A stretch of DNA of 64,000 nucleotides from Zwartia panacis. GTDB lineage: Bacteria > Pseudomonadota > Gammaproteobacteria > Burkholderiales > Burkholderiaceae_B. The translations under genes and the position numbers were made by a program. The stretch spans positions 1 through 64,000 of the forward strand of contig NZ_JAUHHF010000010.1 of NCBI RefSeq assembly GCF_030410395.1. Direction: 5' to 3'. Position 1 is the stretch's first letter. Each line of letters opens with the position of its first letter. Below the pieces are notes generated by a model. The model was given only the letters and a program-made list of their open reading frames with translations. It did not search any database and was not told where the DNA came from. Of this stretch, positions 9,147-18,105 are shown piece by piece.

Positions 9147-10887
9147 CGTCAAAGTTGAAGCCACGTCGTGCGCCTGCCGCAGCGCGAGGCGCACCAGGAC
9201 GTGCCGCACCAGGTGCGCGTGCAGGACCATCACCGCGTGGGGCGAAAGTCTTGCCGCCTGGCGCAGCTGAGCGAGGCGCGAAATCGCGACCGGGGCGGGC
9301 GGCAGGTTTACCTGCGTAGGCTGGACGGTCTGACGGTGCGCGATCGCCGCGGTGCTCGAAAGGACGACCTTCACCGCGTGTGCTGGCGAAAGGATTGTCG
9401 CTGCGCGCACCTTGTGGACGATCACCGCGAGGTGCGTAAGCGGGTTTGTCACCGCGTGGCGCGAATGTGCGCTCGCGATCACCGAAAGGCTTGTCACCGC
9501 GTGGTGCATAGGCGGGCTTGTCGCCACGTGGAGCAAATGGTCTGTCACCGCGAGGCGCGAAAGATTTCTCGCCGCGATCCGCATAGGGCTTGTCACCGCG
9601 AGGTGCAAAGGTACGTGGCTCGCTGCGACCAGCGGAATAACGGTCGTTGCTGCTTCCAAAGCGGTCACCGCTGCGATCATTGCTCCAGCGGTTAGGCTTT
9701 TTGCCGCCCGCACCGCGCGATGCGCCTTCGGGGCGTGAGCTTGGTGTGCGCTGTGGCTCGAGACCTGCGATCACGCCAGGCGGAATGGTGTTGCCGATGA
9801 AGTGTTCGATGCGGCGCACTTTATGACGCTCGCTGTGGACAGCAAGCGTAAAGGCTGCGCCATCGCGACCGGCGCGACCGGTGCGGCCAATACGGTGGAC
9901 GTAATCTTCGGGCTGCATCGGCAAGTCGTAGTTGATGGCGTGGCTGATGGCCTGCACATCAATGCCGCGTGCGGCGACGTCGGTCGCGACCAGGACACGG
10001 ACACGGCCGTCTTGAACTTCGGACAAGGTGCGTGAACGCTGGCGCTGATTCATGTCGCCATGCAGAGCCATCGCTGAGAAGCCGCTATCCGAGAGGTGTT
10101 CGGCCAGATCATCCGCGCCACGCTTGGTGGCGGTAAAAATAATGGCCTGGTCCATCGAGACATCGCGCAACAGATGATCGAGCAGGCGCAGTTTGTGGCC
10201 GGCATCATCTGCATACAAAAGTGTTTGTGTAATGTTGGCGTGACGATCTGACTGCGAGGTCATTTCGATGCGTTGTGGATCTCGCATCATGCGAGCGGCC
10301 AGCTTGGCAACCGTGCCGTCCAGCGTTGCCGAGAACAGCAAGGTTTGGCGTGATTCGGGGCAACGGTCCACGATGGTGTTGATGTCGTCGATAAAACCCA
10401 TGTCGAGCATGCGGTCGGCTTCGTCGAGTACGAGCGTATGAACGGTCGACAAATCAACGCGGCGGGCCTGGAGGTGATCGAGCAGACGGCCAGGTGTGGC
10501 CACCAGCACGTCAACGCGGCGCGAGAGGGCTTTGAGCTGTGCGCCGTAGGGCATACCGCCGACAACGGTCGCGACACGCAGATCATCGAGATTGCTGCCG
10601 TACATTTCGGTGGCTTCGCTCACCTGCATGGCGAGTTCGCGGGTGGGGGTCAGCACCAGCACTTGTACGCCACGGCCTTTGTTGGCAGGCTTGTGTGCGA
10701 TTTTGTTCAGTGCGGGAAGCATAAAGGCCGCGGTTTTGCCGCTACCTGTCTGGGCGGACACCATCAAATCGGCACCGGCCAGCGCTGCTGGAATCGCAGA
10801 CATTTGCACGGGTGTCGGCGTGGTGAAGCCGGTACGTTCAATGGAAGACAAAAAAGCGGGGGCAAGCCCCAACGAATCGAAGGACAT
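9133..10887 (-). CDS. rhlE: DEAD-box ATP-dependent RNA helicase RhlE-type with long RGD-repeat tail
   Basis: All core motifs are present: Q-motif TPTPVQ, Walker A AQTGSGKT (46-53), PTREL, DEAD (155-158), SAT (186-188), and HRIGRTGRAG (about 331-340). RhlE proteins unwind short RNA duplexes in ribosome maturation and RNA decay. From about residue 380 to 584 the protein is a low-complexity basic tail built on repeats of APRGDKP, APRGDRP and DRGEKSF, ending in GFNFDGGRR; such tails bind RNA non-specifically. The ATG at 10887 has an AGGAAAG ribosome binding site; the longer frame to 10986 lies in the leader. A leader of about 220 bases with a candidate promoter precedes it. Confidence 0.95.
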   Translation of the reverse strand: MSFDSLGLAPAFLSSIERTGFTTPTPVQMSAIPAALAGADLMVSAQTGSGKTAAFMLPALNKIAHKPANKGRGVQVLVLTPTRELAMQVSEATEMYGSNLDDLRVATVVGGMPYGAQLKALSRRVDVLVATPGRLLDHLQARRVDLSTVHTLVLDEADRMLDMGFIDDINTIVDRCPESRQTLLFSATLDGTVAKLAARMMRDPQRIEMTSQSDRHANITQTLLYADDAGHKLRLLDHLLRDVSMDQAIIFTATKRGADDLAEHLSDSGFSAMALHGDMNQRQRSRTLSEVQDGRVRVLVATDVAARGIDVQAISHAINYDLPMQPEDYVHRIGRTGRAGRDGAAFTLAVHSERHKVRRIEHFIGNTIPPGVIAGLEPQRTPSSRPEGASRGAGGKKPNRWSNDRSGDRFGSSNDRYSAGRSEPRTFAPRGDKPYADRGEKSFAPRGDRPFAPRGDKPAYAPRGDKPFGDRERTFAPRGDKPAYAPRGDRPQGARSDNPFASTRGEGRPFEHRGDRAPSDRPAYAGKPAARPGRDFAPRSAAPGGKTFAPRGDGPARAPGAARPGAPRAAAGARRGFNFDGGRR

Positions 10888-11218
10888 GACTTTCCTTTTG
10901 GCCAGATAGTGGCCATATGACGCAGCCCGGAGAATTGGTAGACCGGCGGTAGTCGGTTGAATCGAGCATCGTGCCGACCGAATCAACCGAACGTCTGGGC
11001 TGGAGATCCATCTATCTGGATCACACTAGCTGCCCACGAAAGGAAAGGAGGTCAGGAATCGATGATGTGAAGCCGAAGTTCAGGTTGTTTGCCTGTTTTC
11101 GGACATATGCACTTATATGCAAAGCACTGCTTATGTGAAGACTGTGCTGAAACACTTTTAATGCAGAGCCCGAATACTAACCTATTTTTTGGTTGGGGTA
11201 AACCCTTTATGCGAAAAA
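10888..11218 (-). promoter_or_regulatory. Long leader and candidate promoter of rhlE
   Basis: No gene is visible in this 331-base gap. On the minus strand TTCACA (11134-11139) and TATAAG (11112-11117), spaced by 16 bases, form a good sigma-70 promoter candidate. This would give a 5' untranslated region of about 218 bases. That leader contains a stem of 12 pairs with one mismatch (10953-10964 with 10979-10990). Long structured leaders are common on RNA helicase genes under cold or autogenous control; that role is inferred here. Confidence 0.5.
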
Positions 11219-11959
11219 TTATGCTTTCCAGTCAATTACTTGGATATTGTGTTGCGCCAACCAGTCATTCGCCTGTCGAAAATGACCGCATCCGACAAAG
11301 GGTGTCGGGGGTCTGCGCGCAGAGAGCGGAGAGGGGTGGTTGGACATCAAAATCAGGTGCTCTCCATGCCCCGCGATCAAGGCGCGCTTGGCCTGGGCGT
11401 GAGCGCCCCACAGCATAAACACTTTGGGACCCGGATCGCGGGCGACGTCTGCGATCAGCGCGTCTGTCACGGTTTCCCAGCCTGCGCGCGCGTGCGAGGC
11501 GGGTTGTCCGTCCTCGACGGTGAGGCTGGTATTCAGGAGCAGTACGCCTTGCTCAGCCCAGCGTGACAAGTCATTTTTAAGCAGATCGGACTCGAGCGTG
11601 AGCGTGCCGTGATCAGTAGGAAACTCAAGTTCGATTTCTTGGAAAATGTTTCTCAGGCTGGGTGGGCGTTTAAAACCGTCCGGCACGGAAAAGGCGAGAC
11701 CCTGTGCTTGTCCCGGACCGTGATAGGGATCTTGACCAAGGATCACAACCTTGACGGCGTGGGGTTCCAGCGATTCCAGCGCGCGAAAGGGCCGCGCTGG
11801 ATAGATGATGACGCCCTGGGAAAGGCGGGCTTGCAGCATCGCGTTGAGACTGTCGAGCGCGGTACGTACAGGCGATGCTTCAAAGCAGGGACGCCAAGAT
11901 TGCGGCAGGCAATCGATATGCGTCCAGAGTGAAGCGTGCTCGAGCTGGTTGCTCTTCAA
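11219..11959 (-). CDS. ung: Uracil-DNA glycosylase (family 1)
   Basis: Ung excises uracil from DNA as the first step of base-excision repair. The 246-residue protein has the water-activating motif VVILGQDPYHGPGQAQGLAF, the uracil-binding LLNTSLTVEDGQ segment, LWGAHAQAK, and the minor-groove intercalation loop HPSPLSA. The frame begins with a TTG at 11959, 8 bases after the trpC stop; no ATG lies upstream of the conserved domain, so TTG is the probable start. It is the last gene of the trpEGDC transcription unit and may be co-transcribed with it. Confidence 0.94.
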   Translation of the reverse strand: MKSNQLEHASLWTHIDCLPQSWRPCFEASPVRTALDSLNAMLQARLSQGVIIYPARPFRALESLEPHAVKVVILGQDPYHGPGQAQGLAFSVPDGFKRPPSLRNIFQEIELEFPTDHGTLTLESDLLKNDLSRWAEQGVLLLNTSLTVEDGQPASHARAGWETVTDALIADVARDPGPKVFMLWGAHAQAKRALIAGHGEHLILMSNHPSPLSARRPPTPFVGCGHFRQANDWLAQHNIQVIDWKA

Positions 11960-11967
11960 AACAAGAC

Positions 11968-12756
11968 TCAGGCAAAGAGTCTGGCGAGCTCTGCACCGGG
12001 GTTTGGCGCACGCATGAAGGCCTCTCCCACCAGGAAAGCATTGACGTCGTTGTCACGCATCAGTTTGACATCCTCGGGCGCCAGAATACCGCTCTCGGTG
12101 ATGACGAGTTTGCCGATGGGGATACGCTGCAACAAGTCGAGTGTGTTTTGCAGGGATGTTTCAAAAGTGCGCAGGTTGCGATTATTGATACCCAGCAAAG
12201 AAGTATTCATTTCCAGCGCAATCTCAAGCTCCTCGGCATCGTGGACCTCGACGAGGACGTCCATGCCAAGCTCGAACGCGCATTGTTCAAACTCGGCAAG
12301 CTGCGCCGGGCTGAGTGCTGACACGATCAACAGGATGCAGTCCGCGCCCATCGCGCGCGCGGCGATGATTTGATAGGGGTCGACAATGAAGTCTTTGCGC
12401 AAGACGGGCAGCACACAAGCTTCGCGAGCCTGGCGCAGATAGTCATCGTCGCCCAGAAAAAACTGTTTGTCAGTGAGCACTGACAGGCAAGCCGCACCAT
12501 GCTCGGCATACGACTGGGCGATTTCAGCGGGCAGAAAAATTTCCCGCAGCACGCCTTTGGAGGGAGAGGCCTTTTTAATTTCCGCGATCACACCAGGTAA
12601 GCCAGCCGCGATCTTTGCCTCGAGGGCTTTACCAAAACCGCGGACATCTTTGCGCGCTTTGGCTTCCTTTAACAGCTCGGCTTCGCTGCGCGCCTGGCGC
12701 TCGGTCGCGACTTCTTGGGCTTTGACGGCGAGGATTTTTTTCAGGATGTCGCTCAT
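11968..12756 (-). CDS. trpC: Indole-3-glycerol-phosphate synthase
   Basis: TrpC converts carboxyphenylamino-deoxyribulose phosphate to indole-3-glycerol phosphate in tryptophan synthesis. The 262-residue TIM barrel begins [16 protein letters not shown]. It has the family segments [15 protein letters not shown] (catalytic Lys), [27 protein letters not shown] (catalytic Lys) and [12 protein letters not shown]. It is monofunctional, without a fused TrpF. The ATG overlaps the trpD stop by 4 bases (ATGA); a longer frame to 12783 lies inside trpD and is rejected. Confidence 0.97.
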   Translation of the reverse strand: MSDILKKILAVKAQEVATERQARSEAELLKEAKARKDVRGFGKALEAKIAAGLPGVIAEIKKASPSKGVLREIFLPAEIAQSYAEHGAACLSVLTDKQFFLGDDDYLRQAREACVLPVLRKDFIVDPYQIIAARAMGADCILLIVSALSPAQLAEFEQCAFELGMDVLVEVHDAEELEIALEMNTSLLGINNRNLRTFETSLQNTLDLLQRIPIGKLVITESGILAPEDVKLMRDNDVNAFLVGEAFMRAPNPGAELARLFA

Positions 12757-13781
12757 GCTGCATATTTCCGTGTGTGTGCACAAAAGGCTTCGAGTTTGTC
12801 GCGTGCGGCACCGCTCGCGATGGCTTCAAAAGCCATCTTAATCCCATCCTGGATCGTCGCGGCATGATTGCCGACATAAATCGCCAGTCCGGCGTTGTAG
12901 GCCACAATATCCCGGGCGGTACCGGGCGTGTTACCCAGCGCTTCGAGTACGTAATCACGAGACTCTTCCTTGCTCGCGACTTTGATGCTGCGATTGGAGG
13001 CCATGTTCAGTCCAAAGTCCTCGGGATGGATTTCGTATTCGTGAATGACACCGTCTTTGAGCTCGCCGACCAGCGTGCCGGAGCCCAGCGAGGCCTCGTC
13101 CATGCCGTCCTTGCCATGCACGATCATGACATGTCGCGAACCCAAGAGTTGTAATACGCGCACCTGGATGCCCACCAGATCGGCGTGAAAAACGCCCATC
13201 AGCTGATTGGCCGCGCCTGCGGGGTTGGTCAGAGGCCCGAGGATATTGAAAATCGTGCGCACACCCAGTTCTTTGCGGATCGGGGCGATGTTTTTCATCG
13301 CGCCATGATGGGCGGGGGCAAACATGAAACCAATACCAGTTTCCGCGATGCATGCGGAGACTTGCTCGGGTGTCAGTGAAAGATTGGCGCCGAGCGCCTC
13401 GAGCACGTCCGCACTGCCGGAGGATGAGGAGGCGCTGCGCCCGCCGTGTTTGGCAATGGGCACGCCTGCGGCCGCGGCGACAAACATGGCTGTTGTGGAG
13501 ATATTGAACGTGTTGCTGCCATCGCCGCCTGTGCCGCACATATCCACCATATCTTGCGGGTTGGCGACATGCACGGGCGTGGCGAACTCGCGCATGACTT
13601 GCGCGGCAGCCGTAATTTCACCAATGGTTTCTTTTTTTACGCGCAGACCCATCAACAAGGCCGCAGCGATGGTGGGCGACATTTCGCCACGCATCAGCAT
13701 GCGCATGAGGTGCAGCATTTCGTCATGAAAGATTTCACGATGTTCGATGCAGCGGTGCAGTGCTTCGCTAGGTGTGATCAT
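12753..13781 (-). CDS. trpD: Anthranilate phosphoribosyltransferase
   Basis: TrpD transfers phosphoribose from PRPP to anthranilate. The 342-residue protein has the PRPP-binding loop [16 protein letters not shown], the [21 protein letters not shown] stretch split between substrate contacts, and [19 protein letters not shown]. The length is normal for the family. It lies 11 bases downstream of trpG and overlaps trpC, consistent with a trpE-G-D-C operon in which glutamine amidotransferase and phosphoribosyltransferase are separate proteins. Confidence 0.97.
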   Translation of the reverse strand: MITPSEALHRCIEHREIFHDEMLHLMRMLMRGEMSPTIAAALLMGLRVKKETIGEITAAAQVMREFATPVHVANPQDMVDMCGTGGDGSNTFNISTTAMFVAAAAGVPIAKHGGRSASSSSGSADVLEALGANLSLTPEQVSACIAETGIGFMFAPAHHGAMKNIAPIRKELGVRTIFNILGPLTNPAGAANQLMGVFHADLVGIQVRVLQLLGSRHVMIVHGKDGMDEASLGSGTLVGELKDGVIHEYEIHPEDFGLNMASNRSIKVASKEESRDYVLEALGNTPGTARDIVAYNAGLAIYVGNHAATIQDGIKMAFEAIASGAARDKLEAFCAHTRKYAA

Positions 13782-13792
13782 GGTGCGCAGTC

Positions 13793-14383
13793 CTATTTGG
13801 TCGAGGCGATTGTGGTGACAGGCAGCTCGAGAAAATTACGCAACAGGGCGTGACCGTGTTCGCTCAAAATGGATTCGGGGTGAAACTGCACGCCGTATAT
13901 CGGCAGTGTTTTGTGACGTACGCCCATGATTTCTCCGTCCGCAGTTTGCGCGGTGATTTCGAGGCAGTCCGGGATCGTCGCACGCTCAATCGCCAGGGAG
14001 TGATAGCGGATCACCGTAAAGGGAGAAGGCAGGCCTTTGAACACATCCGAACCTGTGTGCGTAATCTCCGAGGTTTTGCCGTGCATGATTTGTTGGGCAC
14101 GGACAATCTTGCCGCCAAAGGCGGCGCCAATTGCCTGATGTCCCAGGCATACGCCGAGAATGGGCACTTTGCCAGCGTAGCGTTTGATCACGTCGACAGA
14201 CACACCCGCCTCGGCAGGCGAGCAGGGGCCGGGCGAAATGCAGATGTGATCTGGCTTGAGCGCGTCGATTTCGTCGAGGGTAATCTGGTCGTTGCGGTAG
14301 ACGCGCACGTCCTCGCCGAGCTCGCCAAAATACTGCACCAGGTTGTAAGTAAACGAGTCGTAGTTGTCGATCATCAATAACAT
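13793..14383 (-). CDS. trpG: Anthranilate synthase component II (glutamine amidotransferase)
   Basis: TrpG releases ammonia from glutamine for TrpE. The 196-residue class-I amidotransferase shows [19 protein letters not shown] at its start, the nucleophile elbow [12 protein letters not shown] with the catalytic Cys, and the QFHPES segment with His and Glu of the triad. It sits 23 bases downstream of trpE. Betaproteobacterial TrpG proteins can also serve p-aminobenzoate synthase (PabA role); the sequence cannot exclude that. Confidence 0.96.
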   Translation of the reverse strand: MLLMIDNYDSFTYNLVQYFGELGEDVRVYRNDQITLDEIDALKPDHICISPGPCSPAEAGVSVDVIKRYAGKVPILGVCLGHQAIGAAFGGKIVRAQQIMHGKTSEITHTGSDVFKGLPSPFTVIRYHSLAIERATIPDCLEITAQTADGEIMGVRHKTLPIYGVQFHPESILSEHGHALLRNFLELPVTTIASTK

Positions 14384-14406
14384 GTCATCAGTCCTGTTTT
14401 GGCGAG

Positions 14407-15945
14407 TTAGAACGGATCATCCAGACCGTTTTGCACTTGTTCGGCGGCGCGCAAAACAGCGCGCGCTTTGGCTTCGGTTTCGAGCCATTCCATTTCGGGA
14501 TCTGAGTCGGCCACGATGCCGGCAGCAGCTTGCACATACAGCATGCCGTCCTTGATGATGCCCGTGCGAATCGCGATGGCGACATCCATTTCTCCGCCGT
14601 AGCTCAGGTAGCCAGCCGCGCCGCCATAAATGCCGCGGCGAACGGGCTCGAGCTCATCGATCATTTCCATGGCGCGCACTTTAGGCGCCCCGGTCAGCGT
14701 GCCAGCGGGGAAGGACGCGCGCAGCACATCCATGTTGCTCATGCCTGCTTCGAGCGTGCCGGTGACGTTGGACACAAGGTGCATGACGTGCGAATAGCGT
14801 TCGATCACCATGGTGTCGGTGACTTTGACCGAGCCAATTTTGGCCACGCGACCGACGTCATTGCGCGCGAGGTCGATCAGCATGACGTGTTCGGCGCGCT
14901 CTTTGGGATCGGCGAGCAGCTCTTGTGCCAACGCCGCATCCTCCTCGGGGGTGGCTCCGCGCTTGCGCGTACCGGCCAGCGGGCGGATCGTGATCTCTGT
15001 TTCGGGTTGCGTGCCTGCGGGAGCATCTTCGGCAACAGGCAGAGCTTCTTGGCGCACCAGAATCTCGGGCGAGGCGCCGACGACCTGGAAATCACCAAAA
15101 TTCCAGAAGTACATATACGGCGAGGGATTAAGCGAGCGCAAGGCGCGGTAAAGCGACAGGGGCGAATCGCTGAAAGGCTTAGTGATGACTTGTCCGACCT
15201 GGACTTGCATCAGATCGCCCGCAGCGATGTATTCCTTGGCGCGTCGCACGGCTGCCAGATAGTCCGCCTTGGCGAAACTGCGCTCTTCCTTGGTGACCAC
15301 GCTGGAGTGGCTGTAGGGGATTTCGACGGGTTTGCGCAGTTTGATACGCAGTTCTTTGAGACGCTGTTGCGCGCGGTTAAAGGCTTCGGGCTCGGCAGGG
15401 TCCGCGTAAACCATCAAGTAAATACGACCGGCCAGATTGTCGACGATCACGAGCTCGTCGGTTTGCAGTAACAGGATGTCCGGTGGTCCTTCACCCATGC
15501 CTGCAGGATAGGGTTTCACTGCAGGACCTAGCTTGGGCTCGATGTTGCGGACGGTGTCATAGCCAAAATAGCCCGCCAGCCCCCCCGCAAAACGTGGCAG
15601 GCCAGGCCGCAAGGCTACCTTGAAGCGGCTCTGATACTCGGAGATAAAGCTGAGCGGGTCGCCTTCGTGTGTTTCGACGATTTTGTCATCGCGCAGCAGA
15701 ACGGTTTTGGTGCCACGCGCCTGAATGACATTGCGCGCGGGCAGACCAATAAAGGAATAGCGACCAAAGCGTTCGCCACCCACCACGGATTCGAGCAGGC
15801 AGGTGTTTTTTCCGCCCTGAGGTCCGCTATGGGCGAGTTTGAGATAAATCCCGAGAGGGGTGTCCAGATCGGCATAGGTTTCGGCGATCAGCGGGATTCG
15901 GTTGTAGCCTTGGGCGGCAAGCGCTTTGAATTCGATTTCAGTCAT
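14407..15945 (-). CDS. trpE: Anthranilate synthase component I
   Basis: TrpE converts chorismate to anthranilate using ammonia from TrpG, the committed and feedback-inhibited step. Visible features are the N-terminal regulatory part with [18 protein letters not shown] (the LLES allosteric tryptophan element), and the catalytic domain with [48 protein letters not shown], and [16 protein letters not shown]. The ATG at 15945 (512 residues, [18 protein letters not shown]) fits relatives. A TTG at 15987 extends the frame into the attenuator T-run and is rejected. The ribosome binding site is weak. Expression is predicted to respond to tryptophan through the upstream leader. Confidence 0.96.
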   Translation of the reverse strand: MTEIEFKALAAQGYNRIPLIAETYADLDTPLGIYLKLAHSGPQGGKNTCLLESVVGGERFGRYSFIGLPARNVIQARGTKTVLLRDDKIVETHEGDPLSFISEYQSRFKVALRPGLPRFAGGLAGYFGYDTVRNIEPKLGPAVKPYPAGMGEGPPDILLLQTDELVIVDNLAGRIYLMVYADPAEPEAFNRAQQRLKELRIKLRKPVEIPYSHSSVVTKEERSFAKADYLAAVRRAKEYIAAGDLMQVQVGQVITKPFSDSPLSLYRALRSLNPSPYMYFWNFGDFQVVGASPEILVRQEALPVAEDAPAGTQPETEITIRPLAGTRKRGATPEEDAALAQELLADPKERAEHVMLIDLARNDVGRVAKIGSVKVTDTMVIERYSHVMHLVSNVTGTLEAGMSNMDVLRASFPAGTLTGAPKVRAMEMIDELEPVRRGIYGGAAGYLSYGGEMDVAIAIRTGIIKDGMLYVQAAAGIVADSDPEMEWLETEAKARAVLRAAEQVQNGLDDPF

Positions 15946-15988
15946 CTGTTTGGGCGGTTCTCGCAGTTTGCAGACCGGGTTGTCCAAT

Positions 15989-16018
15989 AAAAAAGCCCGG
16001 CCATGGTTGGACGGGCTT
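15989..16018 (-). terminator. trp operon attenuator (intrinsic terminator)
   Basis: On the minus strand AAGCCCGTCCA (16018-16008) pairs with TGGCCGGGCTT (16003-15993), giving 10 pairs with one mismatch, followed by six T. It lies between the trpL stop and the trpE start, 44 bases before the trpE ATG. GGCCGG in its descending arm (16002-15997) is complementary to CCGGCC at 16059-16054, one possible antiterminator pairing. Confidence 0.9.
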
Positions 16019-16073
16019 GGTTTGTATCGTTGGCTTTGAGGTTACAGCCTCGCGGCCGGAGTCAGACGAACCG

Positions 16074-16145
16074 TCACCCGGAACACAAACGCCACCAGCG
16101 CCACGAGGCGCGGGGAATGGCTTGTATGTGAGCGGGTGTATTCAT
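16074..16145 (-). CDS. trpL: trp operon leader peptide (23 residues, W-R-W-W)
   Basis: An ATG at 16145 opens a 23-codon frame (MNTPAHIQAIPRAS, then WRWW, then RLCSG) with tryptophan at positions 15, 17 and 18, ending at TGA 16074-16076. The Trp codons lie directly after GCCTCG (16109-16104), which pairs with CGAGGC (16052-16047) beyond the stop codon. A ribosome stalled at the Trp codons would therefore block that pause hairpin. The attenuator terminator starts 55 bases after the stop. This is the classical layout of ribosome-mediated trp attenuation; it is too short for standard gene callers. Confidence 0.92.
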   Translation of the reverse strand: MNTPAHIQAIPRASWRWWRLCSG

Positions 16146-16194
16146 CTGTATATCTAAATCTCAAGTACTTAATCTTCTGGCTAAATCTTTCGAA

Positions 16195-16878
16195 CTAGCG
16201 TGCTGCGACCCAAAGGGCTGCTGCATCAATGGAGTCTACTATAGCATCGACATCCAGAGTGTGCACGCTCTGGCCCTCGTTGTAGCCATAGGGTACGGCT
16301 AGGACCGAGCACCCGGCAGCGCGCGCCGATAAGGCGTCGTTAATCGAATCGCCCACCGCACAGGTACGAACGGGCTGGGAGCCCAGAAGCGAGCAGGCGT
16401 GGAGCATCGGCGCCGGATGGGGTTTTCGCTCAGGCAGGGTGTCACCGCAGACGACGCCGTCCATGAAGCGCAACAGTCCGGTTCGCTCCAGCAGCGGCAT
16501 GGTGAACTCGGTGTTTTTGTTGGTCACGACGGCCATTTTCAGGCCCATGCTCTGGATGCGTTCGAGCCCGGGGATCACGCCGTCAAAAATGATGGCGTTG
16601 TCGCCGTTGATCTTGTGATACTCGGCGTAGTAAATGTCGCGGCCACGTAAAAACAACTCTTCGGAGGCGGGCTTGCCACCCTGGGCGGTTGCCAGGATGC
16701 GGCGCATCAGGTTGTCAGAGCCTTTGCCGATATAGGTCGAAATCTCGGCTTGCGGCATGGTGGCAAAGTCAAGCTGCGTCAGCATGGCGTTGACTGCGAT
16801 CGCCAGGTCGGGGATGGTGTCCATCAATGTACCGTCAAGATCCAGCAAGACGGCGTCGTAGGATTTGGATGCGGGCAT
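16195..16878 (-). CDS. gph: Phosphoglycolate phosphatase
   Basis: Gph removes phosphate from 2-phosphoglycolate, a DNA-repair by-product. The 227-residue HAD protein has motif I LLDLDGTLMDT, motif II AVVTNKN, and motif III/IV around GDTLPERKPHPAPM and CAVGDSINDALSARAAG. The helical cap between motifs I and II is that of the Gph subfamily. It lies 9 bases after rpe and directly upstream of the trp leader, an arrangement (rpe-gph-trpE) conserved in beta- and gammaproteobacteria. Confidence 0.93.
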   Translation of the reverse strand: MPASKSYDAVLLDLDGTLMDTIPDLAIAVNAMLTQLDFATMPQAEISTYIGKGSDNLMRRILATAQGGKPASEELFLRGRDIYYAEYHKINGDNAIIFDGVIPGLERIQSMGLKMAVVTNKNTEFTMPLLERTGLLRFMDGVVCGDTLPERKPHPAPMLHACSLLGSQPVRTCAVGDSINDALSARAAGCSVLAVPYGYNEGQSVHTLDVDAIVDSIDAAALWVAAR

Positions 16879-16887
16879 TTATTTTTA

Positions 16888-17598
16888 CTACCTAGGTTGT
16901 TGATCGGCGAGAGCGATTTGAGTGCGCATTTCCTGAATGACGCGGGCATAGTCTGGTTGACCAAAAATTGCTGAGCCTGCGACAAAGGTATCCGCGCCGG
17001 CGGCACGAATGGCGCCAATATTATCGGTTTTCACGCCGCCATCGACTTCGAGCGCGATCGGTTGTCCACCTGCTCGCGTATGGGCATCGATCAGCGCGCG
17101 TGCCTGGCGAAGCTTGGCGAGTGTCCCGGGGATAAAACTTTGGCCGCCAAAGCCTGGATTCACGGACATCAGCAAAATAATGTCGACCTTGTGCATCACA
17201 TGAGCGAGGCACTCCAGCGGGGTGGCGGGATTAAAAACCAGCCCTGCCTGACAACCTTGGTCGCGGATCAGCGAGAGGGTGCGATCGACGTGGCGGGAGG
17301 CTTCCGGATGAAAAGTGATCACATTGGCGCCCGCCTTGGCGAACATCGGGATCAGGCTATCGACTGGTTCGACCATAAGATGCACGTCGATGGGAACCTG
17401 CACATGGGGGCGAATAGCCTCACAAACCATCGGGCCAATCGTCAGGTTGGGAACGTAATGGTTGTCCATGACGTCAAAATGGATCCAGTCAGCACCGGCA
17501 GCCACAACATTTCTAACTTCTTCTCCCAGTCGGGCGAAGTCCGCAGATAAAATACTGGGCGCGAGGCGGGCGTTCGGTAAAGTGTGAGTTTCTGGCAT
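16888..17598 (-). CDS. rpe: Ribulose-phosphate 3-epimerase
   Basis: Rpe interconverts ribulose 5-phosphate and xylulose 5-phosphate in the pentose phosphate pathway. The 236-residue TIM barrel has [30 protein letters not shown] with metal-binding His and Asp, [27 protein letters not shown], and [11 protein letters not shown]. The ATG at 17598 ([15 protein letters not shown]) is chosen; the frame extends to 17631, but those codons lie near the divergent apaG start. It forms an operon with gph. Confidence 0.96.
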   Translation of the reverse strand: MPETHTLPNARLAPSILSADFARLGEEVRNVVAAGADWIHFDVMDNHYVPNLTIGPMVCEAIRPHVQVPIDVHLMVEPVDSLIPMFAKAGANVITFHPEASRHVDRTLSLIRDQGCQAGLVFNPATPLECLAHVMHKVDIILLMSVNPGFGGQSFIPGTLAKLRQARALIDAHTRAGGQPIALEVDGGVKTDNIGAIRAAGADTFVAGSAIFGQPDYARVIQEMRTQIALADQQPR

Positions 17599-17657
17599 GA
17601 TGGTCGAGCACCGAGTCTGGGTGACCCTCATTATTGCAGTTTTCTTTGGATGTGCTT

Positions 17658-18032
17658 GTGAAACCTTTTGAGCTCTCAGTCGCGGTTGAACCGCATTTTG
17701 TGCCGGAGCAGTCTGATCCGGGCAAACAACAGTTTGTGTTCGCCTATAAAGTCCGGATCACCAATACTGGTGAGCGTCCGGCACAAGTCATCAGTCGCCA
17801 CTGGATCATCACGGATGGTGAACAGGGCGAGCACGAAGTGCGCGGCTTGGGTGTGGTGGGACAACAACCTTTGCTGGGACCTGGCGAGACCTTTGAGTAC
17901 ACCAGTGGCTGCCCGCTTAAAACACCGGTAGGTACGATGCGTGGCAGCTACCATTGCGTGGGTGAAAACGGCGTGCCCTTTGAGGTGGATATTCCTGAGT
18001 TCGTGTTGGCCATGCCCAGAACCCTGCATTGA
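17658..18032 (+). CDS. apaG: ApaG protein (Co2+/Mg2+ efflux-associated, DUF525)
   Basis: ApaG is a small fibronectin-III-like beta protein first linked to cobalt and magnesium sensitivity in enterics; its biochemical role is unsettled. The sequence shows [19 protein letters not shown], the RxW motif [27 protein letters not shown] and [10 protein letters not shown], all typical. The GTG at 17658 gives 124 residues, the usual length; a TTG at 17634 would add eight. It is divergent from rpe. The stop region is duplicated: CTGCATTGA occurs at 18024-18032 and again at 18035-18043. Confidence 0.93.
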   Translation: MKPFELSVAVEPHFVPEQSDPGKQQFVFAYKVRITNTGERPAQVISRHWIITDGEQGEHEVRGLGVVGQQPLLGPGETFEYTSGCPLKTPVGTMRGSYHCVGENGVPFEVDIPEFVLAMPRTLH

Positions 18033-18105
18033 CACTGCATTGAGCATCGACGCGTTCAGTTGTCTTGCGGTAACCGTTGCATTAAACATTGATTGAGATA
18101 GAGCA

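Noticed and set aside
9147-9713. N-terminal extension of the methyltransferase frame by 189 residues
   Set aside because: It is the antisense of the repetitive rhlE tail, has no domain, and the family N-terminus begins after it.
9300-9760. Regular repeats suggesting a CRISPR array
   Set aside because: The repeats are in frame and encode the APRGDKP units of RhlE; spacer-like segments are also coding.
14530-15471. Long plus-strand frame (313 codons) antisense to trpE
   Set aside because: Shadow of trpE with no family features.
15946-15987. TTG start extending trpE by 14 codons
   Set aside because: It lies in the T-run of the attenuator and has no ribosome binding site; MTEIEF matches relatives.
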